The notes below the pieces were generated by a model. That model worked only from the letters and a program-made list of their open reading frames with translations, was not told the DNA's origin and searched no databases. A DNA stretch of 64,000 bases, from contig JALEPZ010000104.1 of assembly GCA_022767125.1 (NCBI GenBank), positions 1-64,000 on the forward strand, written 5' to 3'. This stretch comes from Phocaeicola plebeius. GTDB lineage: Bacteria; Bacteroidota; Bacteroidia; Bacteroidales; Bacteroidaceae. Below are positions 35,847-44,694 of this stretch, one piece after another (position 1 is the first letter of the stretch; each line of letters begins with the position of its first letter). The position numbers and the translations under genes are program-made.

Positions 35847-35877
35847 ATACAAGGTACTGGTATTTTGCATACATTTG
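35847..35877 (+). promoter_or_regulatory. padR promoter with candidate PadR operator
   Basis: ATACAAGGTACTGGTAT (35847-35863) is an imperfect inverted repeat with six of eight paired positions matching. It lies just before a -7 box TACATTTG (35870-35877). PadR proteins often repress their own promoters by binding such short repeats. The -33 element is unclear (TTTG at 35841-35844 is too far by about 4 nt). Confidence 0.5.
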
Positions 35878-35899
35878 TGCTATCTAAACTGATAAGAAG

Positions 35900-36241
35900 A
35901 TGAAAGACATTGAAACAACCAAATCGCAGATGCGGAAAGGAATGCTTGAATACTGCATCCTGCTGCTGCTACACCGAGAAGCCTCTTATGCTTCCGACAT
36001 CATCGCCCGTCTCAAGGAGGCGAAGCTGATTGTGGTGGAGGGGACCCTCTATCCGTTGCTCACGCGGCTGAAGAACGAGGAGATGCTCTCTTATGAATGG
36101 GTGGAGTCCACGCAAGGGCCACCGCGCAAGTACTATCGTCTAACTCCCCAGGGGGAAGAGCTGCTCGACGGTCTGCAGACCGCCTGGGACGAACTGTCCG
36201 ATACTGTCAACCATTTACGTACCAAACTTTTAATCCAATAG
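35900..36241 (+). CDS. PadR-family transcriptional regulator
   Basis: The 113-residue winged-helix protein matches PadR subfamily 2: QMRKGMLEYCILLLLHREASYASDIIARLKEA, EGTLYPLLTRLKNEEML (recognition helix region) and GPPRKYYRLTPQGEELL (wing), plus a C-terminal dimer helix. It lies 6 nt upstream of the PspC gene, a common pairing in Bacteroidetes. It probably represses this two-gene operon, responding to an unknown envelope or drug signal. Confidence 0.93.
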   Translation: MKDIETTKSQMRKGMLEYCILLLLHREASYASDIIARLKEAKLIVVEGTLYPLLTRLKNEEMLSYEWVESTQGPPRKYYRLTPQGEELLDGLQTAWDELSDTVNHLRTKLLIQ

Positions 36242-36247
36242 ACCATT

Positions 36248-37324
36248 ATGAAAAAGACATTGACTGTCAATTTGGGAGGCACTGTATATCACATCGATGA
36301 GGATGCCTATGTATTACTCGATAACTATTTGAAGAACTTGCACTATCACTTCCGTCAGCGCGAGGGTGCGGAAGAGATTGTCCGTGACATGGAGGCCCGC
36401 ATTGCCGAACTGTTCGACGAATACTTGCGGCAGGGCCTGAAGGTCATTACCATTCATGAGGCGGAAACGGTCATCGCCCGCATGGGAAAACCGGAAGAAC
36501 TGGGAGACGAAGAAGCCGCCACTACGGAAAGCACGTATGCCGCAGCTGCCCAGGGGGAAGGCCCGCGCCGCCGTCTGTTCCGCAACGAAGACGACCGGGT
36601 GCTGGGCGGCGTCGCTTCGGGTATCGCCGCCTATATGGGGTGGGAGGTTGTCTATGTACGGTTGGCCCTGCTGCTGTTGGGGTTCTTTGTGCAGGGACTG
36701 ATTGTGGCTTATCTGGTCTGCTGGATGGTGATTCCTGCGGCCAAGACAGCTACCGAGAAGCTGCAGATGCAAGGAAAGCCGGTGAACATGGAAAACATCG
36801 GCAAGACCGTGACCGACGGCTTCGAGCGGGTGAACGAGTATGTCCACTCTGGTGAAACCCGTTCCTTTTTGGCTCGGGTGGGCAACGTGATTGTGCAGAT
36901 GGCTGGGTTTATCATCAAGCTGGCCCTCGTGCTCATTGCCATCTGCTGTACGCCTGTTCTGGTGGCAGTACTGTTTGTTTTCTTTGCCTTGTTGCTGATG
37001 GGTGTCGGGTTGACTGCCAGCCTGCCTGTCGTGTTCTATCATGCCTTCCCGTTTATCGACTGGAACAGTATCGGTACGCAACCTCTGCTCGCCATCATCC
37101 TGGCTCTGTGTGGACTGTTGGCTGTTGGTCTTCCCATTGTGGGCCTCTTGCAGCTGGTGTTCCAAAGCTTGAAAATGTGGCGCCCCATGTCCACCGGTGT
37201 GAAGGTCGGACTCATCTTGCTCTGGATGGTGGCCATTGCCATCGGGCTGGTATTGCTCTTGCAGGTACCGTTTGTGGGTGAGTCGTATTTTCCGAACGAC
37301 AGTAGGTTTTATGGGAATTTTTAG
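36248..37324 (+). CDS. PspC domain membrane protein
   Basis: The 358-residue protein has three parts. The N-terminal cytoplasmic domain (about 1-95, KKTLTVNLGGTVYHIDEDAYVLLDNYL) recurs in PadR-linked proteins. The PspC domain (about 110-165) has RRRLFRNEDDRVLGGVASGIAAYMG and a membrane helix. Several C-terminal membrane segments follow. PspC proteins take part in envelope stress responses. The final codons lie in a tandemly duplicated segment (37307-37365). Confidence 0.88.
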   Translation: MKKTLTVNLGGTVYHIDEDAYVLLDNYLKNLHYHFRQREGAEEIVRDMEARIAELFDEYLRQGLKVITIHEAETVIARMGKPEELGDEEAATTESTYAAAAQGEGPRRRLFRNEDDRVLGGVASGIAAYMGWEVVYVRLALLLLGFFVQGLIVAYLVCWMVIPAAKTATEKLQMQGKPVNMENIGKTVTDGFERVNEYVHSGETRSFLARVGNVIVQMAGFIIKLALVLIAICCTPVLVAVLFVFFALLLMGVGLTASLPVVFYHAFPFIDWNSIGTQPLLAIILALCGLLAVGLPIVGLLQLVFQSLKMWRPMSTGVKVGLILLWMVAIAIGLVLLLQVPFVGESYFPNDSRFYGNF

Positions 37325-37365
37325 TTTCCCGTTCGCTTTTATGGGATTTTTTAGACTTCCATTCG
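37307..37365 (+). repeat. Tandem duplication of the pspC 3' end
   Basis: Two 29-nt copies (37307-37335 and 37337-37365) agree at 24 of 29 positions with a 30-nt period. Both contain TTTTATGGGA, TTTTTAG and TTCG. The first copy contains the pspC stop (37322-37324). The second repeats the stop-containing segment out of use. Confidence 0.7.
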
Positions 37366-37376
37366 TAATATAGTAT

Positions 37377-37384
37377 TATCTTTG
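37377..37384 (+). promoter_or_regulatory. Putative -7 box of purT
   Basis: TATCTTTG matches TAnnTTTG, about 33 nt upstream of the purT ATG. No clear -33 box is seen. Confidence 0.5.
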
Positions 37385-37416
37385 CATCGACGCATAAAAA
37401 CTTTTTTTTACCGCTT

Positions 37417-38586
37417 ATGACAAAAAAGATTCTTTTATTGGGTTCCGGCGAGTTGGGCAAGGAGTTTGTGATTGCCGCCAAGCGCCTGGGACAGTATGTC
37501 ATTGCTTGCGATGCATACGAAGGGGCTCCTGCCATGCAGGTGGCCGATGAGTGTGAGGTGTTCAGTATGCTCGATGCTGAAGCACTCGACCGTGTCATCG
37601 AGAAGCATCGCCCAGACATTATCGTGCCCGAAATTGAAGCTATCCGCACCGAGGAACTCTATCGCTTCGAACAGGAAGGTATTCAGGTAGTGCCTAGTGC
37701 GCGTGCCGTGAACTATACGATGAACCGTAAGGCCATCCGTGATTTGGCTGCCAAGGAGCTGGGACTCAAGACTGCCAAGTATTATTACGCCAAGACTTTC
37801 GATGAACTGAAAGAGGCTGCTGAAAAGATCGGCTATCCCTGTGTCATTAAGCCGTTGATGTCATCGTCTGGTAAGGGCCAGTCGGTGGCCAAAGGTCCCG
37901 AAGACCTGGAGTATTCGTGGGCATATGGATGCAGTGGTAGCCGGGGCGACATCAAGGAGCTGATTGTCGAGGAATTCATTCACTTTGACAGCGAAATCAC
38001 GCTGCTCACGGTGACACAGAAAAACGGACCTACTTTGTTCTGCCCGCCGATTGGTCATGTACAGAAGGGCGGTGACTACCGTGAAAGCTTCCAGCCGGCA
38101 CGCATCGCTCCCGAACACCTGGAAGAGGCCCAACGCATGGCAGCCAAGGTAACGGCGGCACTGACCGGGTACGGTATCTGGGGCGTGGAATTCTTCTTGA
38201 GCCATGACAACGGTGTCTACTTCTCCGAACTCTCTCCTCGTCCACACGACACAGGAATGGTGACACTGGCCAATACACAGAACCTCAATGAGTTCGAACT
38301 GCATCTGTATGCCGTTTTGGGACTTCCCATCCCAGGCATCCAGCAGGAACACATCGGTGCCAGCGCAGTGATTCTGTCGCCCATTGCCAGCAAGGAACGT
38401 CCGCAATACCGAGGCGAAGAGTTGGTCTGCTCGCAGCCTAATACGTATCTTCGTCTCTTCGGCAAACCCTATACGAAACTGAACCGCCGCATGGGCGTTG
38501 TGGTTTGCTACGACCAGGTGGGCGGCAACCTTGAAGCCTTGCGCGACAAGTGTAAGTCGCTGGCCGCCAAGATTGAAGTGTATTGA
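37417..38586 (+). CDS. purT: Formate-dependent phosphoribosylglycinamide formyltransferase
   Basis: The 389-residue ATP-grasp enzyme converts GAR, formate and ATP to FGAR in purine synthesis. Motifs include [43 protein letters not shown] (ATP loop), [48 protein letters not shown]. It stands alone between a -7 box and a hairpin. Anaerobes with formate-producing metabolism often use PurT instead of folate-dependent PurN. Confidence 0.96.
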   Translation: MTKKILLLGSGELGKEFVIAAKRLGQYVIACDAYEGAPAMQVADECEVFSMLDAEALDRVIEKHRPDIIVPEIEAIRTEELYRFEQEGIQVVPSARAVNYTMNRKAIRDLAAKELGLKTAKYYYAKTFDELKEAAEKIGYPCVIKPLMSSSGKGQSVAKGPEDLEYSWAYGCSGSRGDIKELIVEEFIHFDSEITLLTVTQKNGPTLFCPPIGHVQKGGDYRESFQPARIAPEHLEEAQRMAAKVTAALTGYGIWGVEFFLSHDNGVYFSELSPRPHDTGMVTLANTQNLNEFELHLYAVLGLPIPGIQQEHIGASAVILSPIASKERPQYRGEELVCSQPNTYLRLFGKPYTKLNRRMGVVVCYDQVGGNLEALRDKCKSLAAKIEVY

Positions 38587-38601
38587 TAGACTTTATCCGC
38601 A

Positions 38602-38650
38602 GGCACTGGGATACGGGGTTTTCCTGATAGAGACTCCGTATTCCCGTGCC
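38602..38650 (+). terminator. Hairpin terminator after purT
   Basis: Arms GGCACTGGGATACGG (38602-38616) and CCGTATTCCCGTGCC (38636-38650) pair over 15 positions with one mismatch and one wobble. There is no U-run. It separates purT from uvrA. Confidence 0.55.
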
Positions 38651-38689
38651 GCTGTGTATATAGACATTCCCCATTAACCCTTTTTCAAT

Positions 38690-41533
38690 ATGGCAGAAGG
38701 AAAAGAACTGATAAATGTGTATGGAGCCAGGGTCCACAACCTGAAAGACATTGATGTGGAGATTCCGCGTGACAGTCTGACGGTCATCACAGGACTGAGT
38801 GGTAGCGGAAAGTCTTCCTTGGCGTTCGACACACTCTTCGCGGAAGGACAGCGGCGCTATATCGAAACCTTTTCGGCGTATGCCCGCAATTTCCTAGGAG
38901 GAATGGAACGCCCCGATGTAGACAAGATTACGGGATTGAGTCCTGTCATTTCCATCGAACAGAAGACAACCAACAAGAACCCCCGTTCAACGGTGGGAAC
39001 CACCACTGAAATCTATGACTACCTGCGCCTGCTCTTTGCCAGGGCCGGTACTGCTTATTCCTACCTGTCGGGAGAGAAAATGGTGAAGTATACGGAGGAA
39101 CGGATTTTCGACCTTATCCGCCAGGAGTATTTGGGCAAGCGTATTTATATTCTTGCCCCGTTGGTGCGGTCACGCAAGGGGCATTATCGTGAACTTTTTG
39201 AGCAGGTGCGCCGCAAAGGCTACCTCTACGTGCGCGTCGACGGAGAAATTCAAGAGGTGACGCATGGCATGAAACTGGACCGCTATAAGAACCACGATAT
39301 TGAAGTGGTGGTGGACAAGATGGTCGTGGCCCAGAAGGACGATGAACGCCTACGCAAGAGTATCGCTACGGCAATGGCCCAGGGTGACGGATTGCTCATG
39401 ATTTTGGATGCTCAGCAAGGCGGCGTACGCCATTACAGCAAGCGGTTGATGTGTCCTGTCACCGGGCTGTCCTATCGCGAACCGGCTCCTCACAATTTTT
39501 CGTTCAATTCCCCACAAGGGGCCTGCCCACGCTGTAAGGGCCTGGGCTTCGTCAATCTGATTGATGTAGACAAGGTGATTCCCGACCGTTCTCTTTCAGT
39601 GTATGAAGGGGCTGTGGCTCCCTTGGGAAAATACAAGAATTCGATGATTTTCTGGCAACTGGAAGCCTTGCTTGAAAAGTACGAGGCGACGTTGAAGACA
39701 CCTGTGGAGGAACTGCCGGAGGAGGCCGTCAACGACCTGCTGTATGGCAGCAACGAACGGCTGAAGATCAAGAGCTCGCTGATGCATTCGTCATCTGATT
39801 ATTTCGTGACCTACGAGGGTATTGTGAAATACATCCAGCTGATTCAGGATAAGGAAGCATCGGCCACTGCCCAAAAATGGGCCGATCAGTTTGCCCGCAC
39901 CGCTGTATGTCCCGAATGTCACGGGGCACGTCTCAACCGTGAAGCCTTGCATTTCCGTCTTCATGACAAGAATATCTACGAACTGTCGGTCATGGACATC
40001 AGCGAACTGTATGAATGGATGCTACACGTGGCGGAATATCTCGATGACAAGCAGCAGCGGATAGCGGAGGAAATCCTGAAGGAAATCCGTACGCGCTTGA
40101 AGTTTCTTTTGGATGTGGGGCTCGACTATCTTTCGCTGAATCGTTCGTCGGTCAGTCTCTCGGGCGGGGAGAGCCAGCGCATCCGGCTGGCCACGCAAAT
40201 CGGCTCGCAGTTGGTCAACGTTCTCTACATTCTCGATGAGCCAAGTATCGGACTGCACCAGCGTGATAACTTGCGTTTGATTCATTCCTTGAAGGAGTTG
40301 CGTGACCTGGGCAACACGGTCATTGTGGTAGAGCATGACAAGGACATGATGCTGGCAGCCGACTATGTGGTCGACATGGGTCCCAAGGTCGGACGATTGG
40401 GGGGCGAGGTGGTGTTCCAGGGAACACCGCAGGACATGCTTCGTACACATACACTGACTTCGCAGTACCTGAATGGGGAAATGTCGATAGCTGTGCCGCC
40501 CCGGCGGAGGGAAGGCAACGGCCATTCCATCTGGCTGCGTGGGGCACGCGGCAATAACCTGAAAGGAGTAGATGTGGAATTTCCACTGGGCAGGCTGATT
40601 TGTGTCACCGGCGTGTCGGGTAGCGGTAAGTCCACTTTGGTCAATGATACGCTGCAGCCTATCCTGTCTCAGCATTTCTACCGTTCGCTCCAGGATCCTT
40701 TACCCTACGATTCCATCGAAGGTATTGAGTATATTGATAAGGTGGTGAATGTCGACCAATCGCCGTTGGGGCGGACTCCACGCTCGAATCCGGCCACTTA
40801 TACAGGTGTCTTTTCCGACATTCGCAACCTTTTTGTCGGCCTACCCGAAGCCAAGCTTCGTGGCTATCGTCCCGGACGTTTCTCTTTCAATGTGAGTGGT
40901 GGTCGCTGCGAGGCTTGTGGGGGTAACGGCTACAAAAGTATCGAAATGAATTTTCTGCCCGATGTGCTGGTTCCTTGCGAAGTCTGCCACGGCAAGCGCT
41001 ATAATCGGGAAACGCTCGAAGTCAGGTTCAAGGGCAAGTCCATTGCCGATGTGCTCGACATGACCATCAACCGGGCCGTGGAGTTCTTTGAAAATGTTCC
41101 GCAGATTCTTCACAAGATCCAGGTGCTCCAGGAGGTGGGGCTGGGCTACATCAAGTTGGGACAGCCGTCTACAACCCTTTCCGGAGGCGAAAGCCAGCGC
41201 GTGAAATTGGCTACCGAACTGGCCAAGCGTGATACAGGCAAGACCCTTTATATCCTTGACGAGCCGACCACCGGTCTGCATTTCGAGGACATCCGCGTGC
41301 TTCTCACGGTGTTGAACCGCCTGGTGGACAAGGGCAATACCGTGGTGGTCATAGAGCACAACCTCGATGTCGTGAAGATGGCAGACTACATCATCGACAT
41401 GGGACCCGAAGGCGGAAAAGGAGGCGGACAACTGTTAGCTTGCGGAACGCCCGAGGAGGTGGCGAAGGTGAAGGGAGGCTATACTCCACGTTTCATCTCC
41501 GAAGAGTTGGAACGGCAGGCCGGGCAGAAATGA
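38690..41533 (+). CDS. uvrA: Excinuclease ABC subunit A
   Basis: The 947-residue protein is the damage-recognition ATPase of nucleotide excision repair. It has two ABC modules: Walker [10 protein letters not shown] (35-43) with signature [12 protein letters not shown], and GVSGSGKST with [12 protein letters not shown]. The second zinc module is intact (CEACGGNGY and CEVCHGKRY). The first is altered: CPVT at 255-258 replaces the usual CxxC, so T258 stands where Cys is expected, while C279 and C282 remain. Full length and both ATP sites argue for function. The ybaK gene follows after 24 nt. Confidence 0.96.
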   Translation: MAEGKELINVYGARVHNLKDIDVEIPRDSLTVITGLSGSGKSSLAFDTLFAEGQRRYIETFSAYARNFLGGMERPDVDKITGLSPVISIEQKTTNKNPRSTVGTTTEIYDYLRLLFARAGTAYSYLSGEKMVKYTEERIFDLIRQEYLGKRIYILAPLVRSRKGHYRELFEQVRRKGYLYVRVDGEIQEVTHGMKLDRYKNHDIEVVVDKMVVAQKDDERLRKSIATAMAQGDGLLMILDAQQGGVRHYSKRLMCPVTGLSYREPAPHNFSFNSPQGACPRCKGLGFVNLIDVDKVIPDRSLSVYEGAVAPLGKYKNSMIFWQLEALLEKYEATLKTPVEELPEEAVNDLLYGSNERLKIKSSLMHSSSDYFVTYEGIVKYIQLIQDKEASATAQKWADQFARTAVCPECHGARLNREALHFRLHDKNIYELSVMDISELYEWMLHVAEYLDDKQQRIAEEILKEIRTRLKFLLDVGLDYLSLNRSSVSLSGGESQRIRLATQIGSQLVNVLYILDEPSIGLHQRDNLRLIHSLKELRDLGNTVIVVEHDKDMMLAADYVVDMGPKVGRLGGEVVFQGTPQDMLRTHTLTSQYLNGEMSIAVPPRRREGNGHSIWLRGARGNNLKGVDVEFPLGRLICVTGVSGSGKSTLVNDTLQPILSQHFYRSLQDPLPYDSIEGIEYIDKVVNVDQSPLGRTPRSNPATYTGVFSDIRNLFVGLPEAKLRGYRPGRFSFNVSGGRCEACGGNGYKSIEMNFLPDVLVPCEVCHGKRYNRETLEVRFKGKSIADVLDMTINRAVEFFENVPQILHKIQVLQEVGLGYIKLGQPSTTLSGGESQRVKLATELAKRDTGKTLYILDEPTTGLHFEDIRVLLTVLNRLVDKGNTVVVIEHNLDVVKMADYIIDMGPEGGKGGGQLLACGTPEEVAKVKGGYTPRFISEELERQAGQK

Positions 41534-41557
41534 GTACTACCTATCAACAGCAGAACG

Positions 41558-42037
41558 ATGAAAGAAAAAATTGCAAAAACCAATGCGGCACGCTTGCTCG
41601 ACAGGGACAAGGTGCCTTACGAACTCGTCCCCTACGAGGTGGACGAAAACGACTTGAGCTGTAAGCATGTGGCAGCTACACTGGGCGAGAACATCGAACA
41701 AGTGTTCAAGACCCTCGTGCTTCATGGAGAGAAATCGGGGTATTTTGTCTGTGTGGTGCCGGGTGAGCACGAAATCGACTTGAAAAAGGCCGCCAAGGTG
41801 TCGGGCAACAAGAAGTGTGATCTAATCCCTATGAAGGAGTTGCTGCCGCTAACGGGGTATATCCGTGGTGGCTGTTCGCCTATCGGGATGAAGAAACATT
41901 TTCCGACTTTCATCCACGCCACCTGTCTGGACTTCTCCTGCATTTATGTCAGTGCCGGTGTGCGTGGCCTGCAGGTCAGGCTGGCTCCTTCCGATCTGAT
42001 TCGGGTAAGTCAGGCGCAGGTCTGTGAACTCTTTTGA
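41558..42037 (+). CDS. ybaK: Cys-tRNA(Pro) deacylase YbaK
   Basis: The 159-residue trans-editing enzyme hydrolyses Cys mischarged on tRNA-Pro. The family pattern is clear: TNAARLLDRDKVPYELVPYEVDE, AATLGENIEQVFKTLVLHG, GYFVCVVPGEHEIDLKKAAK and GGCSPIGMKKHFPTFI. It follows uvrA by 24 nt and is probably co-transcribed. A weak hairpin follows the stop. Confidence 0.94.
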   Translation: MKEKIAKTNAARLLDRDKVPYELVPYEVDENDLSCKHVAATLGENIEQVFKTLVLHGEKSGYFVCVVPGEHEIDLKKAAKVSGNKKCDLIPMKELLPLTGYIRGGCSPIGMKKHFPTFIHATCLDFSCIYVSAGVRGLQVRLAPSDLIRVSQAQVCELF

Positions 42038-42040
42038 CAG

Positions 42041-42060
42041 GATTTCCACTTGTGGGAATC
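42041..42060 (+). terminator. Small hairpin after ybaK
   Basis: GATTTCCA (42041-42048) and TGGGAATC (42053-42060) form an 8-bp stem with one G-U pair and a 4-nt loop, starting 4 nt after the ybaK stop. No U-run follows, so its strength is doubtful. Confidence 0.4.
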
Positions 42061-42142
42061 TCTACAGCCCGACTGGAATGTATTCTGATGCAGGAAGTGG
42101 TTAAATAATGAAAATATTTTTCCACAAAAGACAGAAAGGTAG

Positions 42143-42150
42143 TACCTTTG
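42143..42150 (+). promoter_or_regulatory. -7 box of the DUF4369 gene
   Basis: TACCTTTG matches TAnnTTTG. The predicted start near 42156 excludes the upstream ATG at 42148 and supports a start at 42175 or 42184. Confidence 0.55.
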
Positions 42151-42183
42151 CGTCACTATAAATTGACTATTGGAATGACTCGC

Positions 42184-42864
42184 ATGAAAAAGTTTTGGTT
42201 CTTCCTTCTCCTCGCTGTAGGATGTGCCTCTTGTACGAGCAAGTATAGCATCGAAGGCACCTCGTCGGTGTCCCGTCTTGACGGTAGGATGTTGTATATC
42301 CGGGTGCCTCAGGACGGCGAGTGGGTCAGCATTGATTCGGCCGAGGTGGTGCATGGCGCTTTCACGATGGAGGGTGAAGTCGACTCGACGGTTTTCGTCT
42401 CCTTGTTCGTGGGCGAGGACTATGTGTTGCCGCTGGTATTGGAGAAGGGATCTATCCGTCTGAATATAGACAATGCATGCATGACGGTAAAAGGAACGCC
42501 GTTGAATGACCGGTTCAATGAATTCATGCTGAAAAAAAACGAGTTGGATGACAAGGCCTACGAGATTGAGCGCCTGGAGAGCCGCATGATTATGGATGGT
42601 TGTTCGGCGGCAGAAATCCGTGCCGAGGTGGAAAAGCGCCGTCGGCAGCTGGGGAACGAAGTCGACCAACTGGCCAAGTCGTTCATTCAGGCTAACTATA
42701 CGAATGTGCTGGGGCCCAGTGTTTTCTTGATGTTCTGCAACGGCTTGCCTTATCCGATGCTGACTCCTGTCATGGAGGAGATTATTAATGGTGCTCCCGA
42801 TTCGTTTCGCCGACATCCTCAAGTGAAGGACTTTTTGTCGGCAGCCAAAGAAAGTCGAAAGTAG
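42184..42864 (+). CDS. DUF4369 lipoprotein
   Basis: The 226-residue lipoprotein has the signal MKKFWFFLLLAVGCASC (acylation at Cys14 or Cys17). The DUF4369 beta domain follows (YSIEGTSSVSRLDGRMLYIRVPQDGEWVSIDSAEVVHGAFTMEG, FVSLFVGEDYVLPLVLEKG). A helical part with a charged coiled coil (about 115-160) completes it. DUF4369 is often fused N-terminally to thioredoxin-like domains in Bacteroidetes. Here the protein ends before such a domain, so it may be a shortened relative. The start at 42184 is chosen from the signal peptide and the promoter; the frame opens at 42148. Confidence 0.8.
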   Translation: MKKFWFFLLLAVGCASCTSKYSIEGTSSVSRLDGRMLYIRVPQDGEWVSIDSAEVVHGAFTMEGEVDSTVFVSLFVGEDYVLPLVLEKGSIRLNIDNACMTVKGTPLNDRFNEFMLKKNELDDKAYEIERLESRMIMDGCSAAEIRAEVEKRRRQLGNEVDQLAKSFIQANYTNVLGPSVFLMFCNGLPYPMLTPVMEEIINGAPDSFRRHPQVKDFLSAAKESRK

Positions 42865-42897
42865 AAGGATGAACTGTTTGCGAATTATTGCTGTTTT

Positions 42898-42929
42898 TTT
42901 GGTAATATGATAACTTGTAGTTATCTTTG
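42898..42929 (+). promoter_or_regulatory. Bacteroides-type promoter of the ECF sigma gene
   Basis: A -33 TTTG (42898-42901) and a -7 TATCTTTG (42922-42929) are 20 nt apart, the best consensus match in the window. The sigma gene starts at 42980. Confidence 0.75.
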
Positions 42930-42979
42930 CCTGCCGTTTTTACACACAAACCGGGCAATAATGAATAAAAGAATGGCTT

Positions 42980-43546
42980 ATGCAAGAGAATTACCTTCAA
43001 AATGAGAGTACTACTTTTAATTGGCTGTATCGTAACTTCCAGCAACGCTTTGTTCGTTTCGCCAATTCCTATATCCGGGATTTGCCGGAAGCGGAAGACA
43101 TAGTTACGGACGCTTTGATATACTATTGGGAAAACAAGGCCATCCTGGCAGAAGAATCGAATGTGCCGGCTTATGTCTTGTCCGTGATTCGCAGCAAATG
43201 CTTGAATTATTTGCGCTCTCAGGAAATACGTAAGGATTACTCCCAGGCCGTGCAAGAATACTATGAATGGGATTTGAATACACGTCTGGCCACGCTCGAA
43301 GCCTGTGACCCACATGAATTATTTTCAGAGGAAATCAAGGAACTGGTGAATGCCACTTTCCGTAAGCTACCTGAAAAAACACGTATGGTTTTCCGGATGC
43401 ATCGTGTCGAAGGAAAGTCTTATAAAGAAATTGCTGACTCTACTGGCTTGAGTGTCAAGGGTGTAGATTTTCATATCCAGAAGGCCTTAAAGCTCTTCCG
43501 AAAGGAACTGAAAGATTATTATCCACTTTTTTTGTTTTTTTACTAG
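42980..43546 (+). CDS. RNA polymerase sigma-70 factor, ECF subfamily
   Basis: The 188-residue ECF sigma factor has region 2 (FVRFANSYIRDLPEAEDIVTDALIYYWENK) and region 4 with a helix-turn-helix (VFRMHRVEGKSYKEIADSTGLSVKGVDFHIQKALKLFRKEL). It belongs to the Bacteroidetes group paired with FecR anti-sigma factors; the anti-sigma gene follows after 53 nt. It probably activates the SusC/SusD operon when the SusC STN domain signals substrate capture. Confidence 0.94.
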   Translation: MQENYLQNESTTFNWLYRNFQQRFVRFANSYIRDLPEAEDIVTDALIYYWENKAILAEESNVPAYVLSVIRSKCLNYLRSQEIRKDYSQAVQEYYEWDLNTRLATLEACDPHELFSEEIKELVNATFRKLPEKTRMVFRMHRVEGKSYKEIADSTGLSVKGVDFHIQKALKLFRKELKDYYPLFLFFY

Positions 43547-43599
43547 GAATGTCGGTCGCTGAAGTGCTTTATACATAGAAACCCTATAAAGCATCAGTT

Positions 43600-44538
43600 A
43601 TGAATCAAAACCAGTTATACCGCTACTTCGATGGAATCGCCACTCCCGAGGAGGGAAAGGAGGTAAAACGATGGATAGAGGCTTCGGCGGAAAATCGCGA
43701 AGCCTTTCTCCGCGAGCGTCGTCTGTTCGATGCCTTGCTGATGCATTCGGATACGGATCCGAAAGAAGAACCGCATCAGTTGTTCCACCACAGCTATTGG
43801 AGGGGGTGGAAATGGCTGAAGGTCGCTGCCCTCCTGCTCCTTGGAATGGGGTCTCATCATGCCTACTTGATGATGGCCGACCAGGAACCGGACATGCAGA
43901 CGACCATTCGTGTGCCGGCCGGACAACGTACGTTTGTCACTTTACCTGACGGAACTGGTGTTTGGCTGAACGCCAGGTCTGAGATGAGCTATTCCACCTC
44001 TTTTAACCAACGACAGCGTGAAGTGTCACTGAGGGGCGAGGCCTTTTTCAATGTGGCGAAGAACGAACAGCTACCGTTTGTTGTGCGTACCTCCACGTTC
44101 GGCATTGAGGCTACAGGGACACAACTCAATGTAGAGGACTATCCAGGTCATCAGCATTTTGAGGCGGCATTGATGGAAGGAGGAATTCAAGTCTATCGGC
44201 TTTCGCATCCGAAAGACAGGGTATGTCTGTCTCCGCTCCAGAAAGTCTATTGGGAGAACGGGCAGCTGAAAGTGGTAGCGTTGGACCATCTGGAGGACTA
44301 TCGTTGGCGCGACGGACTCATCTGTTTCCGCAACGAGTCCTTCTTCCACATCATGCTGCAGTTCCAGAAGTCATTTGGCATCCGCATCCACATCCATAAT
44401 CAAGAAGTGATGAAGCATACCTACACCGGTAAGTTCCGGATGAACGATGGGGTGGACTATGCCTTACGTGTCTTGCAGCGAGACATTCGTTTCCGGTTCA
44501 AGAAAGACGACGAGAAAGAAACCATAGATATTTATTAA
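43600..44538 (+). CDS. FecR-family anti-sigma factor
   Basis: The 312-residue protein has an N-terminal cytoplasmic anti-sigma region (about 1-70, YRYFDGIATPEEGKEVKRWIEASAENREAFLRE). One membrane helix follows (about 72-92, KWLKVAALLLLGMG). The periplasmic FecR domain reads TIRVPAGQRTFVTLPDGTGVWLNARSEMSY and VSLRGEAFFNVAKNEQLPFVVRTSTFGIEATGTQLNV, with a C-terminal domain that would contact the STN domain of SusC. Order and spacing fit the sigma/anti-sigma/SusC signalling arrangement. Confidence 0.94.
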   Translation: MNQNQLYRYFDGIATPEEGKEVKRWIEASAENREAFLRERRLFDALLMHSDTDPKEEPHQLFHHSYWRGWKWLKVAALLLLGMGSHHAYLMMADQEPDMQTTIRVPAGQRTFVTLPDGTGVWLNARSEMSYSTSFNQRQREVSLRGEAFFNVAKNEQLPFVVRTSTFGIEATGTQLNVEDYPGHQHFEAALMEGGIQVYRLSHPKDRVCLSPLQKVYWENGQLKVVALDHLEDYRWRDGLICFRNESFFHIMLQFQKSFGIRIHIHNQEVMKHTYTGKFRMNDGVDYALRVLQRDIRFRFKKDDEKETIDIY

Positions 44539-44694
44539 CCTAATAAAAATGAATTGCCTATGAAAAAGAAATAGTACGGAAAAACACAACAGCATGAAAA
44601 ACAGGAAGCAGCCGATTCATGTTGGCGCATCTCGTCGGCTAGCCTCCCGAATGATTTTAAACTTTTGAAGTTCCATAAAAATCGCCTTAAAAAT

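Noticed and set aside
42148..42183. Earlier start for the DUF4369 lipoprotein
   Set aside because: It overlaps the -7 box and would lie before the predicted transcription start; it also hides the lipoprotein signal.
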